From: JADGGM01 sp035277485
GTDB taxonomy: Bacteria > Gemmatimonadota > Gemmatimonadetes > Gemmatimonadales > Gemmatimonadaceae
Length of the DNA stretch: 9,410 nucleotides
Direction of reading: 5' to 3'
NCBI GenBank assembly: GCA_035277485.1
Contig: DATEKK010000254.1
Location: forward strand, 1-9,410
In this document: one piece after another, positions 1-6,503 of the stretch
Layout of the letters: each line of letters opens with the position of its first letter
Numbering within the stretch: position 1 is the stretch's first letter
Notes under the pieces: model-generated
What the model saw: only the letters and a program-made list of their open reading frames with translations
What the model was told of the DNA's origin: nothing
Databases searched by the model: none
Translations under genes and position numbers: made by a program

Positions 1-2
1 GG

Positions 3-20
3 CCACCGGGTTACCGGTGG
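3..20 (-). terminator. Short hairpin with the stop codon of the DUF4384-type gene in its loop
   Basis: Positions 3-9 (CCACCGG) pair perfectly with 14-20 (CCGGTGG) around a four-base loop that contains the TAA stop on the minus strand (13-11). The stem could slow or end transcription leaving the gene, but no T-run can be seen because the window ends there. Half of the stem is the coding sequence of the HHR tail, so chance is also possible. Confidence 0.3.
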
Positions 21-1597
21 TGGTGTCCACCACCACCGCCGCCGCCCCCGCCCCCACGCGGAGCCGACATGCGCGGCGCAGACATCCTGGGTGCCGACAT
101 CCGCGGCGCGGACATCCGGGGCGCCGATTCACGCGGCGCCGACATCCGCGGTTCCATCACGCGCGGCGGCTCGGCCATCCTGGGCTCGGCGCGCGCGCCC
201 TCGAACCGTGGCGACTCCATGCGAGGCGCCTGCATGCGCGGGGCCTCCATGCGAGGCGACTCCATCCGCGGCGCCGGCACGCGCTCCGCCGGCTCGGCCC
301 GCATGCCCGGCTGGAAATTCGGGCGCTGCGGGCTCACTTCGAACGGCCGGCCTCGCGGCGAATTGACACGGGTCGGCGGCGAGCTCACTCGCGTGCCCGG
401 TGCGTTCACCCGCATCGGCGGCTCAGCGACCCGCGTACCACCCCCCGCGTTGCCACGGAATACTTGTGGCGCCCGCACCGTGGGCTCGATGCGCGGCCGG
501 TCCGGTATGGCCCGCGTGCCGGTGAACGCCTGCCGGCGACCCGGCCCGAACACCGTCGGTCCATCAAAGCGCGACCGTCCGTTAGGCATACGCAGCGAGG
601 TCGGGACGCGGCGTCCGCCCACGACGTCGGCCGGTCGCAACGCCGGGCTGCGCGTCAACGAGTGCACGCCGCCAACCGACATGCCGGCGAACCGCACGCC
701 GGGTCCGCGACCGAACGCACTCGCGCCAAAGCCGGTGCGCGGCCGATACTGCACGCCAACGATAGTCTGACCGCCGGGGATCCCGCCCTTGAAGCGGAAG
801 GGACTGAACCCCCTCCCCCGACCAAACACGACGCAATCGAAGCAGTTGAAGAACGGACGGTTGAAGAAGAACGGCCGCGGGAAGAACACCGGCGTCGGAA
901 ACGGCGTGAAGAACGGCCGGAAGAAGAACGGATTCCCGAAGCCGATGGTGATGAACCCGCCGCCGAACGGTCCGAAGCCGTCAAAGAACGGATCGTAGTA
1001 CGGATCGTACCACGGATCGTACGCGTAGTCCGGATACATGTAGTAGTTGCGTCCCGAGTACGCGACCACCTGCTGCGTGCTGTACGACTGCAGATCGTAG
1101 TCGAAATGCGCCGTGGCCATGCGGCCGATGAGGTTCGTTAGGCCAGTTTCCGGATCCTGCGCCATGGCGCTGTCGCCGAGCACGGTGTAGTCCCAGTGAC
1201 CGTCGCGCGTGAAATCATCGAAGCGGAACTGCTGCGCCGACCACGCGGCGTACACCACGCCGCTGCCCGAGCTGTTCGAGGAGACCGTGAAGGCGCTGCC
1301 GCCGTCGCGGCCCACCATCTCGTAGCTCTTGCCGCCGCGCACGAAGTTGTCGTCGGTCGGATCGAGCGGGAACAGCACCCGCACCAGTCCGTCCGGCGAC
1401 ACGCGCATCACGACGAGATATCCGTCATCGCGAACGTCGACCTGCACGTGCGCTTCGTCGCCGCGTTGGTACACGCTGCGATCGAGCGACACGCGAACGG
1501 CCGGAGCAGAGTCCGCGGCATTGGCGTGCGTCGGAGCGGGCGTGCCGCCTGTCGCAACGCCGGAAAGCATCAAGGGAACCAACAATACGGAGAGCAT
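11..1597 (-). CDS. Secreted DUF4384-type protein with aromatic-rich middle and Pro-Arg-Met / polyGly-His tail
   Basis: A 528-residue exported protein of unknown function. I start it at the ATG at 1597-1595 because GGGAGGGG lies just upstream (1600-1607) and a signal peptide begins there (MLSVLLVPLMLSGVATG, cleavage likely after HANA). An upstream ATG at 1651 would add 18 residues and bury the signal. Residues about 34-127 match the DUF4384 pattern from memory: Y-x-x-GD, then hydrophobic strands, an LFP segment, D-N-x-V-x-x-G-x-x-Y, and a final AAWS-like strand. Residues about 184-257 are extremely rich in Tyr, Phe, Asp and Pro, with a CFDC pair (Cys252, Cys255). From about 258 the protein is Arg/Gly/Pro-rich, and 443-514 holds repeated PRM units. 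It ends in ten Gly followed by HHHR. Known members of this domain family are envelope-associated, and the low-complexity tail suggests a cell-surface or matrix role, which is inference. The reading frame is intact. Confidence 0.82.
   Translation of the reverse strand: MLSVLLVPLMLSGVATGGTPAPTHANAADSAPAVRVSLDRSVYQRGDEAHVQVDVRDDGYLVVMRVSPDGLVRVLFPLDPTDDNFVRGGKSYEMVGRDGGSAFTVSSNSSGSGVVYAAWSAQQFRFDDFTRDGHWDYTVLGDSAMAQDPETGLTNLIGRMATAHFDYDLQSYSTQQVVAYSGRNYYMYPDYAYDPWYDPYYDPFFDGFGPFGGGFITIGFGNPFFFRPFFTPFPTPVFFPRPFFFNRPFFNCFDCVVFGRGRGFSPFRFKGGIPGGQTIVGVQYRPRTGFGASAFGRGPGVRFAGMSVGGVHSLTRSPALRPADVVGGRRVPTSLRMPNGRSRFDGPTVFGPGRRQAFTGTRAIPDRPRIEPTVRAPQVFRGNAGGGTRVAEPPMRVNAPGTRVSSPPTRVNSPRGRPFEVSPQRPNFQPGMRAEPAERVPAPRMESPRMEAPRMQAPRMESPRFEGARAEPRMAEPPRVMEPRMSAPRESAPRMSAPRMSAPRMSAPRMSAPRGGGGGGGGGGHHHR
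56..151 (-). repeat. Tandem 15-bp repeats encoding the SAPRM units
   Basis: On the minus strand the 3' end of the DUF4384-type gene holds six consecutive five-codon units, five reading M-S-A-P-R and one reading E-S-A-P-R. Looser PRM units with spacings of five to about nine residues continue up to about position 271. The DNA copies differ at silent positions (CCG, CGC and CGG variants), so this is an older or selected repeat and not a freshly expanded perfect one. It could still vary in copy number between strains. Confidence 0.75.
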
Positions 1598-2009
1598 ATC
1601 CCCTCCCGAAAAACTCCGAGCCCGCCAACCAGCTCTGGCCAGCGAAACCACCGGCGCCCAAAGCTTCGCGCCCCTACCGCACTATGGCGACTGTCGTGCC
1701 GCAAGGCAAGTCGTTGCCCCGCAACGCTTTTTCGGCCACCTCAGCCGCCAACTCGTCCGCCCATCTGGACAGTGGCCGTGGCCGTTTGGGGACACCAGAG
1801 AAAGCGAGCTCGGCGGCTCGTCTTCAACATGTTGCGATAGCTACGGTTCCGCAAATTCTGCACTTCGCCGTTGAGGGGGTTCTTGCGCCGAATTCGCGGA
1901 AGCCGAATTATCACCTATTCCTGCGGCAGTTCAGTCCGGCGGATGCACCTAGAGCGCGACGCGCGCCCGATCCGCCATCCCCCCACAGGGTACGGCGAGG
2001 GATACTCAC
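1598..2009. other. Divergent intergenic region, 412 bases
   Basis: This stretch separates the minus-strand DUF4384-type gene from the plus-strand Yip1 gene and should contain both promoters. It is more AT-rich in its right third (about 1855-1925) than the genes around it. I see an 8-base direct repeat GCCGAATT at 1887-1894 and 1902-1909, and the ribosome binding sites of both flanking genes at its edges. Open frames cross it (for example 1684-2019 on the plus strand), but they lack a ribosome binding site, a recognisable domain and a credible composition, so I do not call a gene here. Confidence 0.6.
1883..1911 (+). promoter_or_regulatory. Tentative sigma70-like promoter of the Yip1 gene
   Basis: TTGCGC at 1883-1888 and AATTAT at 1906-1911 are separated by 17 bases, which is the usual spacing. 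The matches to the consensus are only 3 of 6 and 4 of 6. The site overlaps the two GCCGAATT copies. It lies about 100 bases before the start codon. This is a weak prediction, favoured only because this is the most AT-rich part of the spacer. Confidence 0.2.
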
Positions 2010-2612
2010 ATGGGCCTGATCGACAGGGCGAAAAACATCATCATGAAGCCGAGACAGGAATGGCAGGTGATCGACGCTGAAACGGCAACAGTCGGCGGAC
2101 TGTACACGGGATACGTCATTCCGCTGTCACTACTCGCCGTGATCGCCGGCGCGCTCGGCCTGCTACTGTTCGGCTATTCCGTACCGTTATTCGGCAAGGT
2201 TTCGATCCCGACCAGTACGGTGTTAGGCAGCGCCGCCGTACAATTCGTCGGGGGGCTCATCGGGATCTATATCATCGCGTTGGTGATCGACGCGCTGGCA
2301 CCGAGCTTCGGCGGCACGAAGAGCCCGATCCAAGCGATGAAAGTCGCGGCCTACTCCTACACCGGGTGGTGGGTCTTCGGGATCCTCAACATCATCCCGA
2401 GTCTCAGGCTCCCAGCTTTTCTGCTCGGCCTGTATTCGCTGTATCTGCTGTTCACGGGTCTTCCGGCGCTCATGAAGGCGCCGCCGGAGAAGTCGCTCGG
2501 GTATACCGCGGTCACCGTGATCGTCGCCATCCTCGTGTATATCTGCATCGGTCTGCTCATCGGCGCGCTCGGCTTCGGACTATCGGCCACCATGCCGCAC
2601 GCGGCGGGCTGA
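2010..2612 (+). CDS. Yip1-family integral membrane protein
   Basis: A 200-residue polytopic membrane protein. The N-terminal segment (residues 1-30, GLIDRAKNIIMKPRQEWQVI) is the typical amphipathic lead-in of bacterial Yip1-domain proteins, where an RxxxxxxIxxxPxxxW pattern precedes the first helix. Five hydrophobic stretches follow, at about 33-56, 71-96, 111-131, 134-155 and 165-191. Bacterial homologues have no settled biochemical role. The eukaryotic namesakes act in vesicle membranes through Rab GTPases, which does not transfer to bacteria. The ATG at 2010 has GAGGGA at 1997-2002, seven bases upstream, which fixes the start. The gene stands alone: it diverges from the gene to its left and converges on the beta-barrel gene to its right, with a strong hairpin between. 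Length is normal for the family and I see no defect. Confidence 0.85.
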   Translation: MGLIDRAKNIIMKPRQEWQVIDAETATVGGLYTGYVIPLSLLAVIAGALGLLLFGYSVPLFGKVSIPTSTVLGSAAVQFVGGLIGIYIIALVIDALAPSFGGTKSPIQAMKVAAYSYTGWWVFGILNIIPSLRLPAFLLGLYSLYLLFTGLPALMKAPPEKSLGYTAVTVIVAILVYICIGLLIGALGFGLSATMPHAAG

Positions 2613-2625
2613 TCTTCCGTTAGGC

Positions 2626-2665
2626 ACGTTGGGCGGGCGGCGCGCTCGCGCCCCCCGCCCAACGT
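2626..2665. terminator. Strong hairpin between convergent genes, probable bidirectional terminator
   Basis: Positions 2626-2637 (ACGTTGGGCGGG) pair perfectly with 2654-2665 (CCCGCCCAACGT). After one C-C mismatch the stem continues with five more G-C pairs (2639-2643 with 2648-2652), closing on a GCTC loop. It starts 13 bases after the Yip1 stop and ends 12 bases before the stop of the beta-barrel gene, as expected for a shared terminator. No T-run follows on either strand, so it may act as a barrier or 3'-end stabiliser instead of a classical intrinsic terminator. Confidence 0.7.
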
Positions 2666-2677
2666 CCACCGAGAGTT

Positions 2678-3337
2678 TCAGAACCCGAATCGCAACCCCG
2701 CCGACAACGCCCAGTTCTGCGTGACCGGCGCGTCGATCGGTTCGCCCGATACGTCCTGGAGATTGAACCGGCCAATGTAGTCCTTGGCCATGAACCGGAT
2801 GCCGATCGAGCGCGCAATCCGCGCGTCGATCCCCACACCGGCGTTCCACGCGAAGTTGGTCGCCGTCGTCGGCGGCACACCATCCCCGCCGTCGTTGAAG
2901 TTGTAGTGCATCGCGCCAGCGCCGATCTGGAAGAACGGCTTCACGGACCCGCGGCCGAACGGACCGGTGGGCACGCTGAACTGCAAGCCACCGTCGTATA
3001 GCCAGATGTTCGAATTGCCCATCGCGCCCGACTGCGCGAGCGGCACGTCCACTTCGACGTCCGACTTCGCGTAGCCCAGGTTTCCGTAGAACGAAATGTT
3101 AGGCGCGAGCTTGAGCGCCAGCTGCGCCCCCACCACCGCGGCGTCGTCGGTCGTCAGCGACGAGCCCGTGCGCCGGCTGAAGAAACTGCCAAAGGTCAGG
3201 TACCCCACGTACGGCGTGAACTGCACCACTTCATCGCTCGACTCATCGATCACGCGCAACCCTCGCTGCGCACTCAGCGGCGCGGCAGCCGCGACCAGCG
3301 CGACTAGGCCCAAGGCAACGCCGGTTCCTTTTTGCAT
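2678..3337 (-). CDS. Small outer-membrane beta-barrel protein (OmpA/OmpX-like barrel fold)
   Basis: A 219-residue exported protein. It has a clear signal peptide (MQKGTGVALGLVALVAAAAPLSA, cleavage likely before Q24). Alternating hydrophobic strands follow, including FTPYVGYLTFG (40-50), VVGAQLALKLAPNISFYGNLGYA (68-90), VKPFFQIGAGAMHYNF (132-147), FAWNAGVGIDARI (162-174) and the final WALSAGLRFGF (209-219). Ending on Phe after an alternating strand is the recognition signal for the BAM assembly machinery. The mature size of about 196 residues suits an eight-stranded barrel. The start is firm: GGAGG lies at 3343-3347, five bases upstream of the ATG. There is no extra domain, so it may be a structural or adhesion barrel; its ligand cannot be told. 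It follows the M14 gene on the same strand after 168 bases, so co-transcription is possible but not shown. Confidence 0.85.
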   Translation of the reverse strand: MQKGTGVALGLVALVAAAAPLSAQRGLRVIDESSDEVVQFTPYVGYLTFGSFFSRRTGSSLTTDDAAVVGAQLALKLAPNISFYGNLGYAKSDVEVDVPLAQSGAMGNSNIWLYDGGLQFSVPTGPFGRGSVKPFFQIGAGAMHYNFNDGGDGVPPTTATNFAWNAGVGIDARIARSIGIRFMAKDYIGRFNLQDVSGEPIDAPVTQNWALSAGLRFGF

Positions 3338-3351
3338 CGGTTCCTCCAGTA

Positions 3352-3376
3352 CGAGATGTCATGCGCCCACATCTCG
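3352..3376 (-). promoter_or_regulatory. 8-bp inverted repeat in the leader of the beta-barrel gene
   Basis: CGAGATGT (3352-3359) and ACATCTCG (3369-3376) are perfect inverted copies separated by nine bases. On the minus strand the element ends four bases before the GGAGG ribosome binding site of the beta-barrel gene. It could be a leader stem-loop that protects the mRNA or controls ribosome access, or a dimeric repressor site. Only the symmetry is observed. Confidence 0.4.
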
Positions 3377-3505
3377 CGCCGAAGGCACGCGTCATGCCGG
3401 GGTCCCCGCGCTTTGCTACGCCGTTGAAATGGCGAGACTTGCGCGCGGAACAGTTCGACTCTGCCGCCCGCGCCGTTGTCCTCGGCCTGGGACGGAATTG
3501 TCCAC

Positions 3506-6409
3506 TCACTGGTTCGCGTGAGCCGGCTCCACGTTCCAATTGATGATCGCATTCCAAACCATCGGGAACTCGTGGTGGTTGAGATAGCGGTGCAGCGGGT
3601 CGAACGTGAACGCCACCACGTGACCGTGTCTGACCGGTACGTCGAAGATCGCGCCCTGTCCAACGATCTCATCCTGCCCGCGCACCATGCCCGATACGAC
3701 GTACGGTTCCTCGGTCTCGTGCTTCTTCGCTTTCGCCGTCGTGTCGTGCGGCGCGGGCGTCTTTCCCGGCTCGCCCATGATCTCGCTGCTCTCCGCTTGC
3801 TCGGGCAGCTTGGTCCCGTACTGCAGAATGAGCATGGTGCTGTCGCGTGGCGTTACCTCGTACAAGGGCGAGTTGCCGCGGAACACCGTGGTCGTATCGG
3901 GGAATCCATAGAGGATCGGCGATGCGTGGCGCATGCGCACGCGAACGACCGAGCCCGGATGGAACAGCGTGCGCGTCTGGTGCGGCGCGAGCGCCGGTGC
4001 GATGCCCGACTCGGCGACGAGGCGCGTGGCCGTCTCGAGCGTGATCAGCTCGCCGCCGTCGTCGACGAACGCGCGCAACGACTCGAGTCCGGCGAAGCCC
4101 GGACCGCCGGTGATGTCCGGGCTCGATGCGGGCGTGCCCAAGTTAGGCGTCGCGGCGGTCTTCTCGAACGGCAGCGGCCCGAAGTCGCGATTCACGCCGT
4201 TGATCATCCGATCCAGCGACCCGCCCATGTTGGGCACGAGAATCACGTCGAAGCGCTTGCGCAGCGCGCCGCGCCGCAGGTCATCCTTGTCGATCGACGT
4301 ATACGGAATGCCTAACTGATCGAACGTGTAGCGCGACCAGCCGGCGTCCTGCGTGTCGTACCAGGAGTGATAGATCGCGACGCGCGGGAGCTCGATCGGG
4401 TGCACCGACACCTGCGGCGCGCGATCCGTGCTCGAGAGCGGCAGGCCCCAGCGCGTCGCCAGCTCGCGCGCGGCATCGGCACCCGCGTGCTCGATGATCA
4501 GAGACCCGGCCGGGAAACTGTCCTGCCCAACGACGAACGCGTGCTGCGCCACCGACGCGGTGGCGGCGCGGTCCCGTTCTTTCAGATGGTAGAGCGCCGG
4601 CAACACCTCGCTCTGCGCACGATACGCCAGCAGATACACCGGACCCGTGCCGCGCACCGCGCCCGCGAAGGCCACGGTGTCGTGCAGCGCCTGGAGACCC
4701 GTCCAGTGGAACACGGCCGTGTCGTTCACCGCGTGCACGTCCACGCCGTAGAGCGCGCCTAACGTCCACGCGATGTCGTCGTACGGCGGATACTGCGCGG
4801 TGCTCGGATAGTTCTGCGTGCTGAGCAGATTGACGGCCAGGTCGCGATACGGCTGGTCGAGCCGGATCACGAAGTCGCCGGCCGAGTCGCCCGTCGTCCG
4901 TTGGGCAATCTCGATGTGCTGGCGCTCGAGCTGGTTGATGAGATACGCGGTGCGCCGCGGGTCGCGCTGTTTGGCGAATCCCGGAATCACGTAAGCGTGA
5001 GGCGATTCGGTGCGACCGCGCGCCAGGCTGTTCACGCCGACCTGATAGAAGTCGTGCAGCATCTTGGATGCGTTGGTCGCCGCGTACGTGAGCGACGCGA
5101 GCACACCGGTTTCCTGATAGTTGATGTTGTCGCGCGAGCTCCAGTACACCTGCTTCGTGGGCGGCCACGAGCGATACCACTCGCGCGACGTCACCGGCGC
5201 GCCGGCATAGCGCTCGTCCGAGAGGTCGCGCAGATACGTGTCGCCGCCGGCGTTGCCGAACGTCTCGAAGAAACGCCCAACGGCGTTGTGGTTGTTGGCT
5301 ACCCACATGCCGTAGCCCGGCCACCAGCCGTCGAAAAACGCCCACGTCCACACACCGGGCAGGCCCGCGGCGCTCAGCGTCGTGATGTCGTTGTTCGCCA
5401 GCACCTGCCACTGGCCGATGATGATCGGATCGTTGGTCACGTTGTACGGCCCGGTGCCCGTGGAGACGTACAACAACGGCACCGACTCGTGCAGGTCATG
5501 CATGACTAACGGATGCCAATCGTAGTAGATGTCGAAGATCGCTTTCGTGAGCGCTTGCGAGATCTGCAGACCGTCGCGGTTGTTGTCGTGCAGGGCATAG
5601 CGGCCCCAGAACGGCGACGAGCGCGGGAACCCATCGTCGAACGTCGGACGGCCCTTCGTGTAGTGCAGGTACCAATCCACCTGCTTGTCGCGCCCGTCCG
5701 GCTCGCTCACCGGATTGATGATCGTGATCACGCGGTTGCGGATCATCGCATCGGTGGAGTCGTCGCCCACCGCGAGCCGGTAGGCGAGCTCCGTTAGCAT
5801 TTCGGGCGAGCCCATCTCCGGCGAGTGCAGTCCGCCATTCAGGTAGTAGATGGGCTTCGCCTCGCCGAGCACCGTCGTGGCGGAATCGGGCGGCAGCGTG
5901 CGCGGGTCGGCGATGCGACGCATCAGCGCCTTGTAGTGATCGAGATCGCGCATCGTCTGCTCGTCGGCGATCACGACGAGGATGATCTGGCGACCTTCTT
6001 CAGTGGTCGCGATGCTGTCGACGCGCACACGCGGGGTCGCGCGCGCCAGCGCACGAAAATACGCGTAGAGATCTTTCGTGTGGTGCATCACGCCGGGCGC
6101 GCCGGCGATGCTCCCGAAAAACCTGAGCGGACTGGGCACCGTCTCGCTCGCCGGCAACGTGGCCACCACCTGCGGCAGGAACCGCGGATCGGTCGTTGCC
6201 TCACGGACTAACCGCGCGTATCCGGTGTCCAACGCAGCGTGCGCATGCGCGGACGCGGGCGACGCCGGCTGAGCGGGACGAGACTGCTGGTAGGCAGGCT
6301 GCTGAAACGCAGCCGCGGTGAGGAGGAGCGCGAAGGGAAGCACGAGATGTCGGGAGGGCTGGAGGTGCGATACGGAGTAGTTCTGAGTATCACCAAACGC
6401 ACGGCTCAT
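3506..6409 (-). CDS. Exported M14-family zinc carboxypeptidase-like protein with C-terminal glutaminase-like domain
   Basis: A 967-residue exported protein. I prefer the ATG at 6409-6407 over a TTG at 6460 because GAGGGG and AAAGGGG (6413-6425) precede it and a signal sequence follows at about residues 21-35 (LVLPFALLLTAAA). Residues about 110-400 are the M14 peptidase domain. GGLHSPE gives the zinc ligands His195 and Glu198. NNRDG (276-280) is the substrate-binding Asn-Arg region. HDLHE (304-308) supplies the third zinc His, probably His307. FFETFG places a candidate catalytic Glu at 372. All key residues appear present, so I expect an active enzyme that removes residues from peptides in the periplasm or outside the cell. 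The specificity is unknown. Residues about 676-798 (IYHSWYDTQDAGW, FDVILVPNMGG, LRAFVDDGGELITLET) resemble a class I glutaminase-like flavodoxin fold, often found in these long M14 proteins and probably non-catalytic. Length is usual for this long subfamily. Confidence 0.85.
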   Translation of the reverse strand: MSRAFGDTQNYSVSHLQPSRHLVLPFALLLTAAAFQQPAYQQSRPAQPASPASAHAHAALDTGYARLVREATTDPRFLPQVVATLPASETVPSPLRFFGSIAGAPGVMHHTKDLYAYFRALARATPRVRVDSIATTEEGRQIILVVIADEQTMRDLDHYKALMRRIADPRTLPPDSATTVLGEAKPIYYLNGGLHSPEMGSPEMLTELAYRLAVGDDSTDAMIRNRVITIINPVSEPDGRDKQVDWYLHYTKGRPTFDDGFPRSSPFWGRYALHDNNRDGLQISQALTKAIFDIYYDWHPLVMHDLHESVPLLYVSTGTGPYNVTNDPIIIGQWQVLANNDITTLSAAGLPGVWTWAFFDGWWPGYGMWVANNHNAVGRFFETFGNAGGDTYLRDLSDERYAGAPVTSREWYRSWPPTKQVYWSSRDNINYQETGVLASLTYAATNASKMLHDFYQVGVNSLARGRTESPHAYVIPGFAKQRDPRRTAYLINQLERQHIEIAQRTTGDSAGDFVIRLDQPYRDLAVNLLSTQNYPSTAQYPPYDDIAWTLGALYGVDVHAVNDTAVFHWTGLQALHDTVAFAGAVRGTGPVYLLAYRAQSEVLPALYHLKERDRAATASVAQHAFVVGQDSFPAGSLIIEHAGADAARELATRWGLPLSSTDRAPQVSVHPIELPRVAIYHSWYDTQDAGWSRYTFDQLGIPYTSIDKDDLRRGALRKRFDVILVPNMGGSLDRMINGVNRDFGPLPFEKTAATPNLGTPASSPDITGGPGFAGLESLRAFVDDGGELITLETATRLVAESGIAPALAPHQTRTLFHPGSVVRVRMRHASPILYGFPDTTTVFRGNSPLYEVTPRDSTMLILQYGTKLPEQAESSEIMGEPGKTPAPHDTTAKAKKHETEEPYVVSGMVRGQDEIVGQGAIFDVPVRHGHVVAFTFDPLHRYLNHHEFPMVWNAIINWNVEPAHANQ

Positions 6410-6503
6410 CAACCCCTTTCCCCTCGCAAAGGCGTTCCCCTGTCGAGTCCGAATCGTCAATTAGCGAGGGTTCATCGATCGGACACGAGAGGAGACGCAG
6501 GCC
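6410..6503. promoter_or_regulatory. Short divergent promoter region
   Basis: These 94 bases lie between the start codons of the M14 gene (minus) and the reductase gene (plus) and must hold signals for both. The ribosome binding sites are visible at 6413-6425 for the minus strand and 6490-6494 for the plus strand. TTGACG on the minus strand (6460-6455) resembles a -35 box but has no fair -10 box at 17 bases. The closeness of the two starts makes joint regulation possible. Confidence 0.35.

Noticed and set aside
69..770. Plus-strand frame that begins with ADIRG-like units, similar to pentapeptide-repeat proteins (A-D/N-L-x-x)
   Set aside because: It is the exact antisense of the 15-base SAPRM repeat in the real minus-strand gene, which has a signal peptide, a domain and a ribosome binding site. 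Past the repeat the frame has no pentapeptide pattern.
1684..2019. Possible 111-residue gene in the spacer before the Yip1 gene
   Set aside because: No ribosome binding site, no signal or domain, and it overlaps the Yip1 ribosome binding site and start. The spacer is better explained as a promoter region.
3476..4315. Plus-strand 279-residue frame opposite the 3' end of the M14 gene
   Set aside because: It is antisense to well-defined peptidase coding sequence and has an Arg/Val/Leu-rich shadow composition.
4281..5411. Minus-strand 376-residue frame inside the M14 gene
   Set aside because: It is an out-of-frame shadow of the peptidase, Arg- and Ala-rich with no domain, as is common in high-GC DNA.
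6342..6351. ACGAGATGTC, also found at 3351-3360 in the inverted repeat before the beta-barrel gene
   Set aside because: The second copy lies inside the coding sequence of the M14 signal peptide and lacks the inverted partner, so a shared operator is not supported.
6407..6460. TTG start at 6460 for the M14 gene
   Set aside because: It would add 17 residues ahead of a good signal sequence, lacks a ribosome binding site, and would leave only 43 bases to the start of the divergent gene. The ATG at 6409 has two purine-rich sites before it.
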